IMG/VR virus record: IMGVR_UViG_3300021197_001049
Span: 1-32,192 of that record
Origin: a virus
Direction: 5' to 3' (one strand)
DNA: 32,192 nucleotides
Below are positions 14,459-23,570 of this stretch, in pieces (within the stretch, counting starts at the first letter, position 1; every line of letters begins with the position of its first letter). The notes beneath the pieces were generated by a model, which made no database searches, was not told the origin of the DNA, and saw only the letters and a program-made list of their open reading frames with translations. Position numbers and translations under genes: made by a program.

Positions 14459-17400
14459 ATGCCAGAGATAAAGAATCAGTTTACCGGTGGTAAGATGAAC
14501 AAGGATGTTGACGAAAGACTTGTTCCCAAAGGTGAATATAGAGACGCGATGAACATACAAGTGTCAACTTCAGAAGGTTCTGATGTTGGTACTATTCAAA
14601 ATATACTTGGTAATTCTATAGTAGAAAATAGCAGTATAATACCATCTGGATCTATTTGTATAGGTTCTATTTCTGATGAAAAAAACGACAACTTCTATTG
14701 GTTAACAACTCAAGATAATTTTAAAAGCGCTTTTGAGGGTGGTAATCCAGATGTATATCCCGTTCAAGCAGGTAATTATCAAGGTCAAACAACCTGGGGA
14801 GCGAACTTACAAGGAATAGGCGGTGAAGATCAAACTATACTTTCTTGTAACTTCTTAACTAAAAATACTAAAAGTGGTATATACAGGTTGAAAGAAGAGA
14901 AGGTTGAGCCAGTGTTGATAGACGATGCTGATCAAATAACTACTATTTGGAGTGGTGTAGAAAACTCTACAGGTTTGTCACAGGTAGCTATAGCTGAAAG
15001 CTCTAGAGACCAAAACCTAGGCTCACCACTGGTAGTTGGAGTAGGATTTTTGACACAAGGCTTAGGTTATGATATTAGTGGAGATCCTATACACGAAATA
15101 TACGATGGAGCTAATATAAACGTTGGAGATACTTTAGAAATGTGGGGCTACAACCCTTGGGCTAAAGAAGAGCAAAACTTTCTAGCTAATTATCACGATA
15201 TTAAAGTTGTAGGTAAAAAATTAATACAGACATGGGTCGATGTTGATGGTAATACAAAAGAACACTATATAATTACTTTTAGCGAGCCAATTTACGGTTT
15301 TTGGTGGGATCAATTATTAGAAAAATTATTTTATTCAGTTGGGTGGACTTCTGGTTGGTCTATACCATTGTCTAACATAGTAACTCATTTTGTTTTTAAG
15401 TCTGGTATTTTAAATTTTTCTCCTAAAAACTTAGTAACAGGTATTAATATTGTTGACAATCTTTTGTTTTGGACAGACAATGCTAATGAGCCTAAAAAAA
15501 TAAATATAGATAGAAGTATAAAAGGTACTGACCCTAGTGGTTTGATAGCTACCACTCTTGTAAACGAAGAAACTGGAGTAACAAGTAAACTTGAAGAAAA
15601 ACATATAACTGTTATAAAGAAAGGTCCTGAATCAACTTTAGGTATGGATTTGAAAACTAGCAGAGATGATGATAAAGGTTACACTGGTGTTGTGAGAATT
15701 TGTGACACAATACAGTTGTTAGTTGATAACGAAAACTCTGACCTTTGGGACCAAAGAACAACCTCAAATACTTCTCTTCCTTATGACTTTTCCACATTTA
15801 CAACGGAAGAAGGTAAAAATATAGTTAAATTTCAAATTAGAACTGATATATCTGGGTCTTCAAACTTTAAGTTGGACGGCATGCTAGACTCTATCAACAA
15901 CCCTACTATGGTTGGTACGAAGGTTGTTTTAAAAGAGTTTACAAATGGCATTCCACCAAGTATACCTATAACCGATTATACTATAAAAGGCGTTGTAGTA
16001 GACTGGATATGGCAAGGGGATGATTCTAACGCACATGACAGTAGTTCTCCTTTTTGGGGCGCTAAAATGGCCGTTAAAATAAATAGTATATCAAGACCGC
16101 CGCTACCTGCAGACCCTATTACAGGTTTTTTAGATTACGCTGTTGACTTTTTTGATGAAACAGAAAATCTTTACGAATTTAAGTTTCCAAGGTTTTCTTA
16201 TAGGTACAAATATTTAGACGGAGAGTACTCAACTTTTGCCCCTTGGACAAGAGTTGCTTTTGTGCCTGGTGGGTTTGATTATCATCCAAAAAAAGGTTAT
16301 AACTTAGGTATGACAAACAACTTGTCTAAAGTTAACTTAAAAGGCTTTAGTACAAATGTACCAAAAGATGTTGTAGAGATTGATATATTATACAAAGAAG
16401 AAGATTCACCTAGCATATACGTTGTAGAAACGCTAAACGCTAACGCTGAAAAAACTATAGAAAAAATTACAAGTAGTGGGATTCCAGCTATGATAAATGA
16501 GTTTCAGAATAACGAGCTTGAGATATCAGAAGAAAACATCAAATCAATACTACCTTCTAACCAGTTTTTAAGACCCTGGGATAACGTTCCTAAAAAAGCT
16601 TTAGCACAAGATGTTACTGGTAGTAGAATTGTTTATGCTAACTACGAACAAAACTACGATTTAAAAAGTGGTAACTCTAAATACATACCTTCTTTTAAAA
16701 TAGCGCTTCAAGCTAATGAAACAGGTATAGCTTCAATAAAATCTTTAAGGGAATACCAATTAGGAGTTGTTTTTACAGATAAATATGGTAGAGAAACTCC
16801 TGTTGTGTCAAACTCTTCGGGTTCCTTTAAAGTTGAAAAAGCACAGTCAGTAAACAGGAATTCATTGGAGGTTGGTATAGGTAAAAAGGATATTCCTGAA
16901 AACATGGAGTATTTTAAGTTTTATATTAAAGAAACATCTGGAGAGTATTACAATATGGCTATGGATAGATATTGGGATGCTGAAGATGGCAACGTTTGGA
17001 TATCCTTCCCTTCTACAGATAGAAATAAAATAGATATTGATTCTTTTTTAATTTTAAAAAAAGGTGTAGACTCTGACGAGGGCGTTGATGAACCTGCTAG
17101 ATTTAAAGTTATAGCTATAGAAAACGAAGCTCCTGATTTTATTAAAACAAATAAAACTATAATATCATCTATAATATATGATGATAACATAGACGCTCAA
17201 AATATGTTTCACTCAGGTGCAAACGCACCTACTGAAGGTAAAAAAGATTTTTTACTAAAATATCACTGGGATGGAACTGGAGGAGATGGACCTGTTTATG
17301 CTAATACTTCAATAAAAAAGCTTCACGAAGAAAAAGGCCAAGATGGAGATATATATTTTCAGATTACAAACGGACTTGGTACTTCCTCTATAAAACCCAT

Positions 17401-20400
17401 TAGAGTTGCGGCTATAGATTTAGTTAATGTGGATGAGCATGATGCTGCCGCGGGTGAAGACTTTGAATTAGGTGCAGACTGGAAAATACAATTAGAAGAA
17501 CCATTTGACTCTACGTTAAATCAGTTTACAAACGATATATTAGGTAATAACTCAGACGAGATACTAACTCAAAGTAGAGCTATTTTTTGGAAGTATAAAA
17601 TTGAAAATTCACTAGAGTTTGATGGTAGGTTTTTTGTTAAAGTTTTTGTTGATACTATTTTTACAGAAAACATAATCAACAACACGCTATTAAATTCAGA
17701 TCAAGAGTTTAACACTGTATACCAGCAAAAAATATATTCTTTTAACAAAACTAAGCACAATGGTATAGCTTGGAATAGCCCTGGCGCAAAAGGAAACATA
17801 CTAACAGGCTCAACATCTTGGGCTGCGTCGAAAAGCAATAGTGGTAACAACCCGCAATGGGATGATTATATAGATATTACGAACTGGGTTTCTAATAACT
17901 ACGGTACTGGAATGTCAAGTACTTTTGACTGGAAAGATGAGGCTGCTTTTTTTAGAGGTATAAATATATACAAGGCAGTAGATAGTACACCAACTGGCTA
18001 TGGTAAACATGGTATAGATAAAAGAAAGGGTTTTGGAGGATTAGATTATCACGATACCGATGCTTCAAACTGGGCTTTTGAAGACGTTTGGTTTGTAGAC
18101 AATAACACCCTTCAGGCTAAGTTTGGAAGCAAGTGGGGAGTAAGTAAAAATAATACTAACATATCGCAAAGTGGAACCACAACAAGTAGTATTAACCTTT
18201 CTTTTGGAGGCTTACAGCCAAAATCTAGCTCCCAAACTTTTGCTTGGAATACAGAGTGGGATGGCGACAATGGATATAACGTATATAGTGAAGACAATAC
18301 TGTTTATGATTTTGACTCTAATGGGTATTACCAAGATAATAACGACGCTAGCGGTTTAGCAAATAGACTTGTTCCCGGTACTTATTTTAGATGGAGAGAA
18401 GATCCTTTAAAAAATGTTTACCAAATAACAAACCAAAACAGTATAAACGCTATTAGATACGAGCAGATGGAAGATGATGGTGAATCACAAAATAATATGT
18501 TGGACGGAGCTAGAGGTTATCCAAATACAAATGCTGATTTTATAGTTAATGACGTTATGTATCAAACCTCAACTTTTTATAGGCCAGAAAACTTTTCAAA
18601 AAACTACAACTTACAATTCGAAAACGTAATCAACCAAGGCGCTGGCTTTGCTTGGGATCCTTTTAGTGGTGGTGCAAATGCACCTATAACTAACGGTTTA
18701 AAACTAGTTTTAACCACAGCGGCTGCGTTTATTGCTAACAGTAACACAATGACTTTAAATTCAACAGTAGCCACCGGCTCTGTAGCTGGTAACAGCGTTG
18801 GGCTAAAAGGCTTGGAGGTTGGTATGGTATACGTGGCAGCTTCAGGTAATAACGCTATGGTCTCAAAAATAGATGGTAATACTATTTATTTTAAAAACCA
18901 CTTAGCAAATGTCAGTTGTAGTTTAGATGGTGTTTCAAGCGGTGTAGACGTGACATTTAAGCAGTACCCTATGAATGGATACAGTGTTAATTCTGCTAAA
19001 AATATTAATTGGTTTAACAATAGTTATGGTTTTGGTAACGCGTCTACTAAAATGGGTGTTGATGCTATTGGTTATACATTAGAAATAGTAGAACCAGCGT
19101 TACCAGAGGCAAAGTTCCCAAGGTTTCCAGCTGTTTGGGAGACTGAACCTAAAGAATCTACTGATTTAGATATATACTACGAGATAAGTCAAAACATACC
19201 AACTAGGATAAACGCAAACTCTGTAAGTAGGTTTTTCCCATACGCATCAGTAGGACCATATAACATACCTTCTCAATCATCGTTTGTAGTCGTTGCTGAT
19301 GACTCTTCTGTTGGAAATGGTGGTTTACTACCGGTAAACGTTGTAGCTAACATTGCTGATTTCCCAACTAGTTACGATGACGCAGGAATTACAAATCCAG
19401 CGGAGATAGTTGTAGACTTTATGGGGTCTCAAAATATTGTTGATGGAGACAAGGTTTTTATAACTCTTGAAGACGGCACTGTGTTATACTTTGAGATACT
19501 TCAGTATAACCCTAGTATAAACTACAACTCTTTACAACACTCTTCTTTTGTTTTTAAACCAGAAATACACAAAAATAGCTTCAACTTAGCTTGGCACAAT
19601 TGTTATTCTTTTGGAAATGGAGTTGAATCAAACAGAGTTAGAGACAACTACAATTTAACTTATATAAACCAAGGTGTAAAAGCGTCCTCAACTTTATCTA
19701 ACGATTATAAGAAAGAAAGAAGAAAACATGGTTTAATATTTTCAGGTTTATACAATTCTGTTAGTGGTGTCAATGATTTAAACCAATTTATACAAGCTGA
19801 AAAAATAACTAAAGATTTAAACCCTACGTATGGTAGCATACAGAAGCTTCACTCTAGAGATTCTGATTTAATAGCTCTGTGCGAAGACAAAATACTAAGA
19901 ATACTAGCCAACAAAGATGCTGTGTTTAATGCTGATGGAAACCCTCAGTTAACAGCTAACGAAAGAGTTTTAGGTCAAACTGTTCCTTTTGTTGGTGAGT
20001 ATGGTATATCAACAAACCCAGAATCATTTGCATCGGAATCTTATAGAGCTTATTTTACAGACAAGGTTAGAGGAGCTGTGATAAGACTTTCTAAAGACGG
20101 TTTAACACCTATATCTAATCATGGTATGAAAGATTATTTTAGAGATAAACTTAAAGAAAATGATACTATAATTGGTAGCTATGATGACAAAAAAGACGAA
20201 TATAATGTCACGTTGTCTGACACTACAAAAACAGTTTCGTTTAAAGAAAACGTTAAAGGTTGGGTGAGCTTTAAATCTTTTGTTCCTGAAAACGCTATTA
20301 GTTGTGCTAACGAGTACTACACTATAAAACAAGGTAAACCTTGGAGGCATCATGTTGAATTATTTGATAGCATTGGAAAGGAAACAAATAGAAATACTTT

Positions 20401-23185
20401 TTACGGTATACACAATAGTAACACTAACTCTACTTTTACAGCTGTACTTAATGACTCGCCATCAGTAGTAAAATCTTTTAAAACAATAAACTATGAAGGT
20501 AGTCAATCCAGAATACATCAATTTGTGACAGACGCGAGTACAGGGCTAACAGATGGGGAGTATTACAACTTAACCCCTAAAGATGGTTGGTATGTTGATT
20601 CTATAAAAACAGATAAAGAATCTGGATCTGTACATGAGTTTATTGAAAAAGAAGGCAAGTGGTTTAACTATATAAAAGGTAGAGATATTATTTTACAAGG
20701 GTCAAACGTTGATATAACAGCTAATGGCTCTTCTTTTGATCAATCTAGTTTTGCTATTCAAGGTTTAGGAAGGTTGCCAGCAGCTCCAGTCCCAACAAGT
20801 GTACCTGGTTGTATGGATGTTACCGCAACTAATTATAATCCTAATGCAACTACTGACGATGGTTCTTGTATTATTGGTCCCCTGCAAGTGTTTGGTTGCA
20901 TGGATCCTAACGCATCAAATTATAATGCCGCTGTTAACACAGACGACCTTTCGTGTGTTTGGTTTGGCTGTGCAGATCCACTAGCGTTTAACTACGATGC
21001 AAGTGTGTTTGTAGGTGCAAGTACTTACGTTACATATCCTGCTAACATTGTTGACGCTGGGTGTATAGCAGTTACGCTTGGTTGTACTGATAACACAGCT
21101 AGCAATTACAATCCACTAGCAAACACTGATGATGGATCGTGTATTATTATAATTACTGGGTGTTCTGTTTCTACTGCTTCTAACTACGACACTTTAGTAA
21201 ACAATGATGATGGAAGTTGTACTTGGTACGGTTGTACTAATTCGCTAGCTTCAAACTACACTTCTTTTCCTTTAGCCACAAACTACCCTGCAATTGTAGG
21301 CGCTGGAGTCATTGATGACGGAAGTTGTTTAGATGGTGGTTGTACTGATAACACTATGTATAACTACGATCCATTAGCACTTTGGGACGATGGAACTTGT
21401 CAGTCATGCGATTTCACAACTGGAAGCAGTGGCTACTCAGGAGTACCGTTTACTAGCTTAACGCTAAACACTACCGCACCTAGTCTTCTTAATGGCCAAA
21501 TAGCAATTACGCCAGATTTACAAGCACCTTATTTACCTCATACTTATCAGCTTTTAGATGGTGCTGGTAATGTTGTTTCAAACTCACCGATAGCTGGTCA
21601 AACATTAGGTGGTTTCGGTGATCCTAACAGTTTCTTGTTTGCAAATTTAGCAGCAGACACATATGTACTACAGATAACAAGTAGTAATGGGGTTTGCGTT
21701 GAGGCTTTTGTAAATATACCTATTGTTGTTGGGTCAATACCACAGCAGCTTGGCTGTACAGATGCTACAGCATGTAACTTTGACTTTCCAGCAGATGCGT
21801 TTCACGCTGATGATGGCTCTTGTGAACACACCACCTGTGCTGGATGTACTGATCCTACAGCTACTAACTATGGATTACAAATTAATAGCTCCGCAACGCC
21901 TTTACCACCTTGTACTATTGGTGGTACTGGTGTGAGTGGCCCCTGTACTATTCCTTGTGGAGATGGTAATACTTCCACTAGTTTTGCAAACTTTTGTTGT
22001 GAATACCCTGTTTTTCCTGGTTGTACAGACCCTGCTGCGATTAACTACGACGCTACTGCGACTATAGATGATGGCACATGCATCACAGCTGTATACGGTT
22101 GTACTGATGCTGCGGCAACTAATTATGATCCTTTAGCAAATAGTGATGACGGTAGTTGTAATTACCCAGCTCCAGTAGTAGGTTGTATGGACCCAACAGC
22201 TTGTAATTATAACGCACTTGCAGTTGTACCAGGACAACTTAACACTCATGACGCGTGCTTTTTTAAACACCTAAGTATAACTGTTGGGGGTACAGATCCT
22301 AATTACGGTTTAGTAGGTCCAATTTATTATCAACCTGGTGTTTTTGATCCACTACTCGCTAATACTAGTAAAAAAATTAAACACTACGTTTTAGGACCAA
22401 TTTGGCCTTTGACTTCAAACGCTCAAAGAGACATGGGTTTTTCTATGACAAAAGGTTATGGTAGTATACTTCCTTATAACACCAATGGTAATCCTGCTGC
22501 TACAAAAAATAGAATTTATTTATATAAAAAATCAGATCCAACAGACCCGCTTTCTAGCTGGACTCTTGTTGATAGTCATACAAGTATTCTAGATGCCTTC
22601 TTTACGTCAAACGGTGTTTACGGTGAAAGACAATATACTGGGATAGTTCAAGGCGCACAGGGCACAATACCTTATCCTTTTGGTGGTAATCAAACGAGTC
22701 CTAGTAATTACGAGTTTGATGTTTATTATAATAGTACTGAAAAAAATCAATATAAAATAGAGCAATACTTTTCTTCAAATGATGGAACGACTACTCAGGT
22801 TCATGGATATGGAAACGGTGCGCTAAATGGTGACGGTACAACTTGTGGTAGTAGTTATCAATTCGAAATTACTGAAGCTTCTTGTATTGACCATGTAGGC
22901 GCTGTTTTAGGTTGTACTGACGTTAACGCTTGTAATTATGATTTAAACGCAACATGTGATGATGGTTCTTGTTACTACACTACAGCTCAGTATTTCACTC
23001 CTGATCCAACTGGAACTAGTGGTTGTTTTGCGTGTGAAAACCCGGGCTCTGGATGCACTCAAGCTCTTCCTAACTGCCCAACACTTCCAAATGGAAATCT
23101 TGATTTTTGGAATCAAAATAGTAATCCTAATGGAAATATATTTACGAACGAACAGGATTGTAATGCTACTAGTGGTGCTAATTAA
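14459..23185 (+). CDS. Giant tail/stabilisation protein with C-terminal cysteine repeats and SprB-like module
   Basis: A 2,908-residue protein. The N-terminus (residues about 6-52: QFTGGKMNKDVDERLVP, GEYRDAMNIQVSTSEGSD, NILGN) and the region about 1757-1965 (GLIFSGLYNSVSG, ASESYRAYFTDKVRGAVIRL, MKDYFRDKL, IIGSYDDKKDEYN, KGWVSFKSFVPENAISCAN) look like the tail-stabilisation or tail-tubular protein of crAss-like and related Bacteroidetes podoviruses. A beta module lies at about 1428-1503. From residue 2117 to 2838 it carries 13 Cys-Asp repeats, interrupted by a SprB-like domain (about 2325-2428) and by a non-repeat domain (about 2600-2817). Those outer repeats are probably exposed and used in host binding. 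One continuous frame; no frameshift seen. It starts 3 bases after the ring gene. Confidence 0.75.
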   Translation: MPEIKNQFTGGKMNKDVDERLVPKGEYRDAMNIQVSTSEGSDVGTIQNILGNSIVENSSIIPSGSICIGSISDEKNDNFYWLTTQDNFKSAFEGGNPDVYPVQAGNYQGQTTWGANLQGIGGEDQTILSCNFLTKNTKSGIYRLKEEKVEPVLIDDADQITTIWSGVENSTGLSQVAIAESSRDQNLGSPLVVGVGFLTQGLGYDISGDPIHEIYDGANINVGDTLEMWGYNPWAKEEQNFLANYHDIKVVGKKLIQTWVDVDGNTKEHYIITFSEPIYGFWWDQLLEKLFYSVGWTSGWSIPLSNIVTHFVFKSGILNFSPKNLVTGINIVDNLLFWTDNANEPKKINIDRSIKGTDPSGLIATTLVNEETGVTSKLEEKHITVIKKGPESTLGMDLKTSRDDDKGYTGVVRICDTIQLLVDNENSDLWDQRTTSNTSLPYDFSTFTTEEGKNIVKFQIRTDISGSSNFKLDGMLDSINNPTMVGTKVVLKEFTNGIPPSIPITDYTIKGVVVDWIWQGDDSNAHDSSSPFWGAKMAVKINSISRPPLPADPITGFLDYAVDFFDETENLYEFKFPRFSYRYKYLDGEYSTFAPWTRVAFVPGGFDYHPKKGYNLGMTNNLSKVNLKGFSTNVPKDVVEIDILYKEEDSPSIYVVETLNANAEKTIEKITSSGIPAMINEFQNNELEISEENIKSILPSNQFLRPWDNVPKKALAQDVTGSRIVYANYEQNYDLKSGNSKYIPSFKIALQANETGIASIKSLREYQLGVVFTDKYGRETPVVSNSSGSFKVEKAQSVNRNSLEVGIGKKDIPENMEYFKFYIKETSGEYYNMAMDRYWDAEDGNVWISFPSTDRNKIDIDSFLILKKGVDSDEGVDEPARFKVIAIENEAPDFIKTNKTIISSIIYDDNIDAQNMFHSGANAPTEGKKDFLLKYHWDGTGGDGPVYANTSIKKLHEEKGQDGDIYFQITNGLGTSSIKPIRVAAIDLVNVDEHDAAAGEDFELGADWKIQLEEPFDSTLNQFTNDILGNNSDEILTQSRAIFWKYKIENSLEFDGRFFVKVFVDTIFTENIINNTLLNSDQEFNTVYQQKIYSFNKTKHNGIAWNSPGAKGNILTGSTSWAASKSNSGNNPQWDDYIDITNWVSNNYGTGMSSTFDWKDEAAFFRGINIYKAVDSTPTGYGKHGIDKRKGFGGLDYHDTDASNWAFEDVWFVDNNTLQAKFGSKWGVSKNNTNISQSGTTTSSINLSFGGLQPKSSSQTFAWNTEWDGDNGYNVYSEDNTVYDFDSNGYYQDNNDASGLANRLVPGTYFRWREDPLKNVYQITNQNSINAIRYEQMEDDGESQNNMLDGARGYPNTNADFIVNDVMYQTSTFYRPENFSKNYNLQFENVINQGAGFAWDPFSGGANAPITNGLKLVLTTAAAFIANSNTMTLNSTVATGSVAGNSVGLKGLEVGMVYVAASGNNAMVSKIDGNTIYFKNHLANVSCSLDGVSSGVDVTFKQYPMNGYSVNSAKNINWFNNSYGFGNASTKMGVDAIGYTLEIVEPALPEAKFPRFPAVWETEPKESTDLDIYYEISQNIPTRINANSVSRFFPYASVGPYNIPSQSSFVVVADDSSVGNGGLLPVNVVANIADFPTSYDDAGITNPAEIVVDFMGSQNIVDGDKVFITLEDGTVLYFEILQYNPSINYNSLQHSSFVFKPEIHKNSFNLAWHNCYSFGNGVESNRVRDNYNLTYINQGVKASSTLSNDYKKERRKHGLIFSGLYNSVSGVNDLNQFIQAEKITKDLNPTYGSIQKLHSRDSDLIALCEDKILRILANKDAVFNADGNPQLTANERVLGQTVPFVGEYGISTNPESFASESYRAYFTDKVRGAVIRLSKDGLTPISNHGMKDYFRDKLKENDTIIGSYDDKKDEYNVTLSDTTKTVSFKENVKGWVSFKSFVPENAISCANEYYTIKQGKPWRHHVELFDSIGKETNRNTFYGIHNSNTNSTFTAVLNDSPSVVKSFKTINYEGSQSRIHQFVTDASTGLTDGEYYNLTPKDGWYVDSIKTDKESGSVHEFIEKEGKWFNYIKGRDIILQGSNVDITANGSSFDQSSFAIQGLGRLPAAPVPTSVPGCMDVTATNYNPNATTDDGSCIIGPLQVFGCMDPNASNYNAAVNTDDLSCVWFGCADPLAFNYDASVFVGASTYVTYPANIVDAGCIAVTLGCTDNTASNYNPLANTDDGSCIIIITGCSVSTASNYDTLVNNDDGSCTWYGCTNSLASNYTSFPLATNYPAIVGAGVIDDGSCLDGGCTDNTMYNYDPLALWDDGTCQSCDFTTGSSGYSGVPFTSLTLNTTAPSLLNGQIAITPDLQAPYLPHTYQLLDGAGNVVSNSPIAGQTLGGFGDPNSFLFANLAADTYVLQITSSNGVCVEAFVNIPIVVGSIPQQLGCTDATACNFDFPADAFHADDGSCEHTTCAGCTDPTATNYGLQINSSATPLPPCTIGGTGVSGPCTIPCGDGNTSTSFANFCCEYPVFPGCTDPAAINYDATATIDDGTCITAVYGCTDAAATNYDPLANSDDGSCNYPAPVVGCMDPTACNYNALAVVPGQLNTHDACFFKHLSITVGGTDPNYGLVGPIYYQPGVFDPLLANTSKKIKHYVLGPIWPLTSNAQRDMGFSMTKGYGSILPYNTNGNPAATKNRIYLYKKSDPTDPLSSWTLVDSHTSILDAFFTSNGVYGERQYTGIVQGAQGTIPYPFGGNQTSPSNYEFDVYYNSTEKNQYKIEQYFSSNDGTTTQVHGYGNGALNGDGTTCGSSYQFEITEASCIDHVGAVLGCTDVNACNYDLNATCDDGSCYYTTAQYFTPDPTGTSGCFACENPGSGCTQALPNCPTLPNGNLDFWNQNSNPNGNIFTNEQDCNATSGAN
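20807..22972 (+). repeat. Thirteen-copy Cys-Asp repeat region within the giant tail protein
   Basis: Protein repeats, typically 21 residues, with Cys at positions 2 and 21, Asp4, Ala7, Asn9-Tyr10 and the end Asp17-Asp18-Gly19-Ser20. Starts: 20807, 20894, 20966, 21080, 21158, 21230, 21338, 21752, 21842, 22019, 22097, 22181, 22910. Copies starting at 20966, 21230, 21752, 21842 and 22181 are longer, with extra residues before the final Cys. The Asp/Asn pattern suggests calcium binding plus one disulfide per unit. The DNA copies are diverged, so this is an old protein repeat and not a recent DNA duplication. Similar repeats are common in secreted proteins of marine Bacteroidetes (from memory, not searched). 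Confidence 0.85.
21431..21742 (+). other. SprB-like beta domain inside the repeat region
   Basis: Residues about 2325-2428 of the giant tail protein, between repeats 7 and 8. The order is a strand pair (SLTLNTTAPSLLNGQIAITP), a central LPHTYQLLDGAGNVV and a closing LAADTYVLQITSSNGVCVEAF. It follows the SprB-repeat pattern of flavobacterial gliding adhesins: NG-x-I-x-[IV], then Y-T/Q-L-x-D/G, then a L-A-x-x-T-Y-x-L/V-x-[IV] strand and NG-x-C. It is a single degenerate copy; the match is by eye. Confidence 0.5.
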
Positions 23186-23196
23186 AACAACATAAA

Positions 23197-23559
23197 ATGC
23201 CTATATTAAATATAACCTTAACGTTTAACAGTGTAAATACGTCTGCCCAGGTAGGTGACGTTATTTATTACACTCCACCTCCACCTACTCCTACAGGTGG
23301 CTTTGACAGCGCGTCGTTAGTTGGTACTCAATTTTTAGGTTCAATTGTAGCTATTAATGGCAACGATATAGTTGTAGAGTACAATAGCCCAGCGCAAACA
23401 GCTCCACCAGCAGGTGCTTATATTTCTTTTGTGAAAGACAAAAGAGTAAACACTTCTAGTTTACTAGGCTACTATGCTGATGTAAAATTTATAAACAATT
23501 CAACTGATAAAGCAGAGCTTTTTAGTATTGGCTCTGAGGTTTCACAAAGTAGTAAATAA
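23197..23559 (+). CDS. Small beta-rich virion protein
   Basis: A 120-residue protein directly after the giant tail gene (11-base spacer). It consists of a single small beta module: strand TLTFNSV, QVGDVIYYTPPPPTP with a proline run, GSIVAINGNDIVVEYN, GAYISFVKD, then VNTSSLLGYYADVKFINNS. The C-terminus is AELFSIGSEVSQSSK. The same V-G-D-x-h pattern appears in other virion proteins here. The gene position between two tail proteins suggests a tail or fibre accessory protein. No named family identified; the ORF is well supported by context and composition. Confidence 0.7.
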   Translation: MPILNITLTFNSVNTSAQVGDVIYYTPPPPTPTGGFDSASLVGTQFLGSIVAINGNDIVVEYNSPAQTAPPAGAYISFVKDKRVNTSSLLGYYADVKFINNSTDKAELFSIGSEVSQSSK

Positions 23560-23570
23560 AAAAAATAAAA

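Noticed and set aside
20807-22972. Diversity-generating retroelement variable region
   Set aside because: No reverse transcriptase, template repeat or adenine-biased variation is visible in this window; the repeats are diverged over their whole length.
20799-23195. Short + strand frames (near 20799, 21723 and 22956) within the repeat region
   Set aside because: Alternate-frame readings of repeated codons in the giant tail gene, which has one continuous frame; low-complexity Leu/Met/Val products.
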